Origin: Alphaproteobacteria bacterium
GTDB taxonomy: Bacteria; Pseudomonadota; Alphaproteobacteria; SMXP01
DNA: 8,797 bases
Reading direction: 5' to 3'
NCBI GenBank assembly: GCA_021774995.1
Contig: JAJFIM010000377.1
Location: 1 to 8,797, forward strand
Shown here: piece after piece, positions 7,662-8,797 of the stretch
How positions within the stretch are numbered: position 1 is the first letter of the stretch
Layout: the number at the start of each line of letters is the position of its first letter
The notes under the pieces: model-generated
The model's database searches: none
What the model was told of the DNA's origin: nothing
The model's input: the letters and a program-made list of their open reading frames with translations, nothing else
Made by a program: the position numbers and the translations under genes

Positions 7662-7727
7662 ACATATGGAAAAGGCTGGCGGTTAATTTCGCCTCCTGCA
7701 ATATGTGCTTTAGAGGCTTTTCGCCCC

Positions 7728-8009
7728 TCAATCTCTGATGTTTTTTGCGTAAGCCTCACAGGCGCTGACGCGCTCGCATAAAGGTATGTGAGGGAAAGCT
7801 TTCTGCAAGATATTGAGAGCGGCAGATGTCGTGGCTGGATCGAGGTCCTCAAGAAGATGCTGCATATCCATTAGGGAAGCTGGATATGAAACTCGCGGGA
7901 CTTTGATTAACTGACGCAACTGACCACCGCCTGATTTTGGCATACCCGCACCATTTTTAGGTGCTTTACAGCTAGTATGGTCATCAAGGGTAAAATATTT
8001 CCTAATCAA
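7728..8009 (-). CDS. Doubtful small protein (up to 93 residues), unrecognised
   Basis: I do not recognise this ORF. Its frame opens with TTG at 8009 right after an in-frame TGA, and no ribosome binding site precedes the TTG. Internal ATGs at 7943 and further in are also without a good site. The N-terminal ~45 residues are basic and look loosely structured. The last ~45, from MDMQHLLEDLDP to the end, look like a soluble helical segment with good amphipathic pattern and contain two cysteines. It could be a real short gene, the eroded 3' end of a longer gene, or chance. It fills part of an otherwise empty stretch, and an overlapping minus-strand frame (7589-7852) looks less protein-like. It is divergent from the Ppx/GppA gene, whose start is about 95 bp away. 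Confidence 0.35.
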   Translation of the reverse strand: MIRKYFTLDDHTSCKAPKNGAGMPKSGGGQLRQLIKVPRVSYPASLMDMQHLLEDLDPATTSAALNILQKAFPHIPLCERVSACEAYAKNIRD

Positions 8010-8065
8010 TCAGGTGACGGAAAGGCTATTGCCGCCAGGTAAGAACTGATAAACTGGATGAGAAG

Positions 8066-8087
8066 CGCGCCCCCGAAATGAGGCGCG
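8066..8087 (+). promoter_or_regulatory. GC-rich hairpin just before the Ppx/GppA ribosome binding site
   Basis: CGCGCC (8066-8071) pairs with GGCGCG (8082-8087) around a 10-base loop, extendable by one G-T pair. It ends five bases before the AGAGGA ribosome binding site of the Ppx/GppA gene and has no T-run. In the leader it might affect translation initiation; a role is not shown by the sequence. Confidence 0.3.
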
Positions 8088-8091
8088 TATA

Positions 8092-8097
8092 AGAGGA
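8092..8097 (+). promoter_or_regulatory. Ribosome binding site that fixes a GTG start
   Basis: AGAGGA is six bases before the GTG at 8104. The frame has no ATG ahead of the conserved domain, so this motif decides the start of the Ppx/GppA gene. Confidence 0.6.
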
Positions 8098-8103
8098 TCA
8101 TTC

Positions 8104-8797
8104 GTGCGACAACGAAATAATAATGGTGAAAAGGGCAATCAAAGTGCACATCAGGGTCTTAAACCTCGTTCCGTAACGGGTGGAGGCAAATTTGCTCCGC
8201 CTCATCTTCTGCGGCGTAAGGTCGGGCGTTGGCGGCATACATATGCCGCTCTTGATCTTGGCACCAATAATTGCCGTCTGCTTGTGGCTAAACCCTCGCG
8301 GAGCGGATTTCGCGTGGTGGATGCGTTTTCCCGAAACGTGCGGCTGGGCGAAGGCGTTGAACAGACGGGGTATCTGTCGCAAGGCGCCATGGACCGGACG
8401 GTTGACGCGCTTAAGATCTGTGCGCGCAAAATCGAACGCAGGCAAGTGACGCGCACCCGCGCCATCGCGACGCAAGCCTGCCGGTTGGCGGGGAATGGCG
8501 CCCAATTCATTGCCCGTGTGCAGGCTGAGACCGGATTGTCATTTGATATTATACCGGCCGATGAGGAGGCTGGACTGGCCGTGGCCGGCTGCGCTTCCTT
8601 GGTGGACCGAACGTGTGATTCCGTTTTGATATTTGATATTGGAGGAGGGAGCACGGAGCTTGTCTGGCTGGACCTGCGACGCGACGATGAATATTGCAAG
8701 GTCAGTCAAGGGAAGGGGGTCATGCAGGCATGGGCGTCACTCCCCTTTGGGGTGAGCAATCTCACTGAAATGTATGGCAAAGGCGCCATTACGCCTG
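8104..8797 (+). CDS. Ppx/GppA-family exopolyphosphatase/guanosine pentaphosphate phosphatase, N-terminal part (3' end outside window)
   Basis: Family members hydrolyse the terminal phosphate of inorganic polyphosphate and/or the 5' phosphate of pppGpp in the cytoplasm, linking phosphate storage to the stringent response; which activity applies here cannot be told. 231 codons are visible. The actin-like ATPase fold shows its phosphate-1 motif DLGTNNCRLL at 50-59, the EEAGLAVAG region at 154-162 with Glu155 in the place of the catalytic E. coli Ppx Glu121, and the phosphate-2 motif DIGGGSTEL at 178-186. About 45 basic residues precede the domain (many Arg, Lys and Asn), longer than in E. coli Ppx. 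GTG at 8104 was chosen for the AGAGGA six bases before it; the frame is open back to 8062 but has no other good start there. In many alphaproteobacteria, as I recall, a 23S rRNA 2'-O-methyltransferase gene (rlmE) follows; it would lie beyond the window. Confidence 0.88.
   Translation, partial: MRQRNNNGEKGNQSAHQGLKPRSVTGGGKFAPPHLLRRKVGRWRHTYAALDLGTNNCRLLVAKPSRSGFRVVDAFSRNVRLGEGVEQTGYLSQGAMDRTVDALKICARKIERRQVTRTRAIATQACRLAGNGAQFIARVQAETGLSFDIIPADEEAGLAVAGCASLVDRTCDSVLIFDIGGGSTELVWLDLRRDDEYCKVSQGKGVMQAWASLPFGVSNLTEMYGKGAITP

Noticed and set aside
7622..7668. Tiny mobile element suggested by ACATATG direct repeats flanking the inverted repeat
   Set aside because: The enclosed segment is only 33 bp, ACATATG contains the common palindrome CATATG, and no transposase or second copy is visible.
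7691..7721. Terminator-like GCCTC/GAGGC stem followed by TTTT on the plus strand
   Set aside because: The stem has five pairs with a 17-base loop, and no plus-strand gene ends before it; on the minus strand the T-run is missing.
7589..7852. 87-codon minus-strand frame upstream of the PadR gene
   Set aside because: It runs across the inverted repeat, ends in an AT-rich region, has no motif, and overlaps a slightly more plausible frame (7728-8009).
7468..8103. tRNA, small RNA or riboswitch in the 636-bp stretch
   Set aside because: No cloverleaf, T-loop motif or known riboswitch core could be recognised by eye; a covariance-model scan would be needed to exclude one.
8098..8699. Two long minus-strand frames (8098-8505 and 8202-8699) opposite the Ppx/GppA gene
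   Set aside because: The plus-strand frame carries the conserved DLGTNN and DIGGGSTEL motifs and a good start; the antisense proteins are low in recognisable structure and rich in Arg and Ser, typical of shadows.

Overview
The window looks like a chromosomal segment of an alphaproteobacterium of moderate GC content. This rests on the protein signatures (Atm1-type ABC exporter, short phosphatidylserine decarboxylase, alphaproteobacterial-style Ppx/GppA protein) and on gene order recalled from that class, not on a database search. It contains seven recognisable protein genes, two of them cut by the window edges, and one doubtful small ORF. I see no rRNA, tRNA, CRISPR array, insertion sequence or phage gene.

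Layout. (1) Positions 2-2509, plus strand: the 3' part of an Atm1/HMT1-type ABC exporter, then psd (phosphatidylserine decarboxylase) and pssA (phosphatidylserine synthase). psd and pssA overlap by four bases (ATGA). Together they make phosphatidylethanolamine: PssA joins CDP-diacylglycerol and serine, and Psd decarboxylates the product. (2) Positions 2520-7467, minus strand, convergent with pssA and only 10 bp from it: a three-gene efflux unit transcribed in the order PadR-family regulator, membrane fusion protein, RND permease. The last two genes overlap by ATGA. A candidate promoter upstream of the regulator has its -10 inside one of two CTGATATAT repeats, a layout that fits autorepression. 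No outer-membrane channel gene is present. (3) Positions 7468-8103: a 636-bp stretch without a certain gene. It holds the candidate promoter/operator, a perfect 11+11 bp inverted repeat, a doubtful 93-codon minus-strand ORF and a GC-rich hairpin. (4) Positions 8104-8797, plus strand: the 5' part of a Ppx/GppA-family phosphatase that starts at GTG behind a good ribosome binding site and runs off the window.

Most of this is ordinary housekeeping plus a self-regulated efflux operon. The items most worth a second look are the RND permease, which lacks two of the usual proton-relay residues, and the two unassigned dyad elements upstream of the PadR gene. I found no convincing evidence for a new kind of system.
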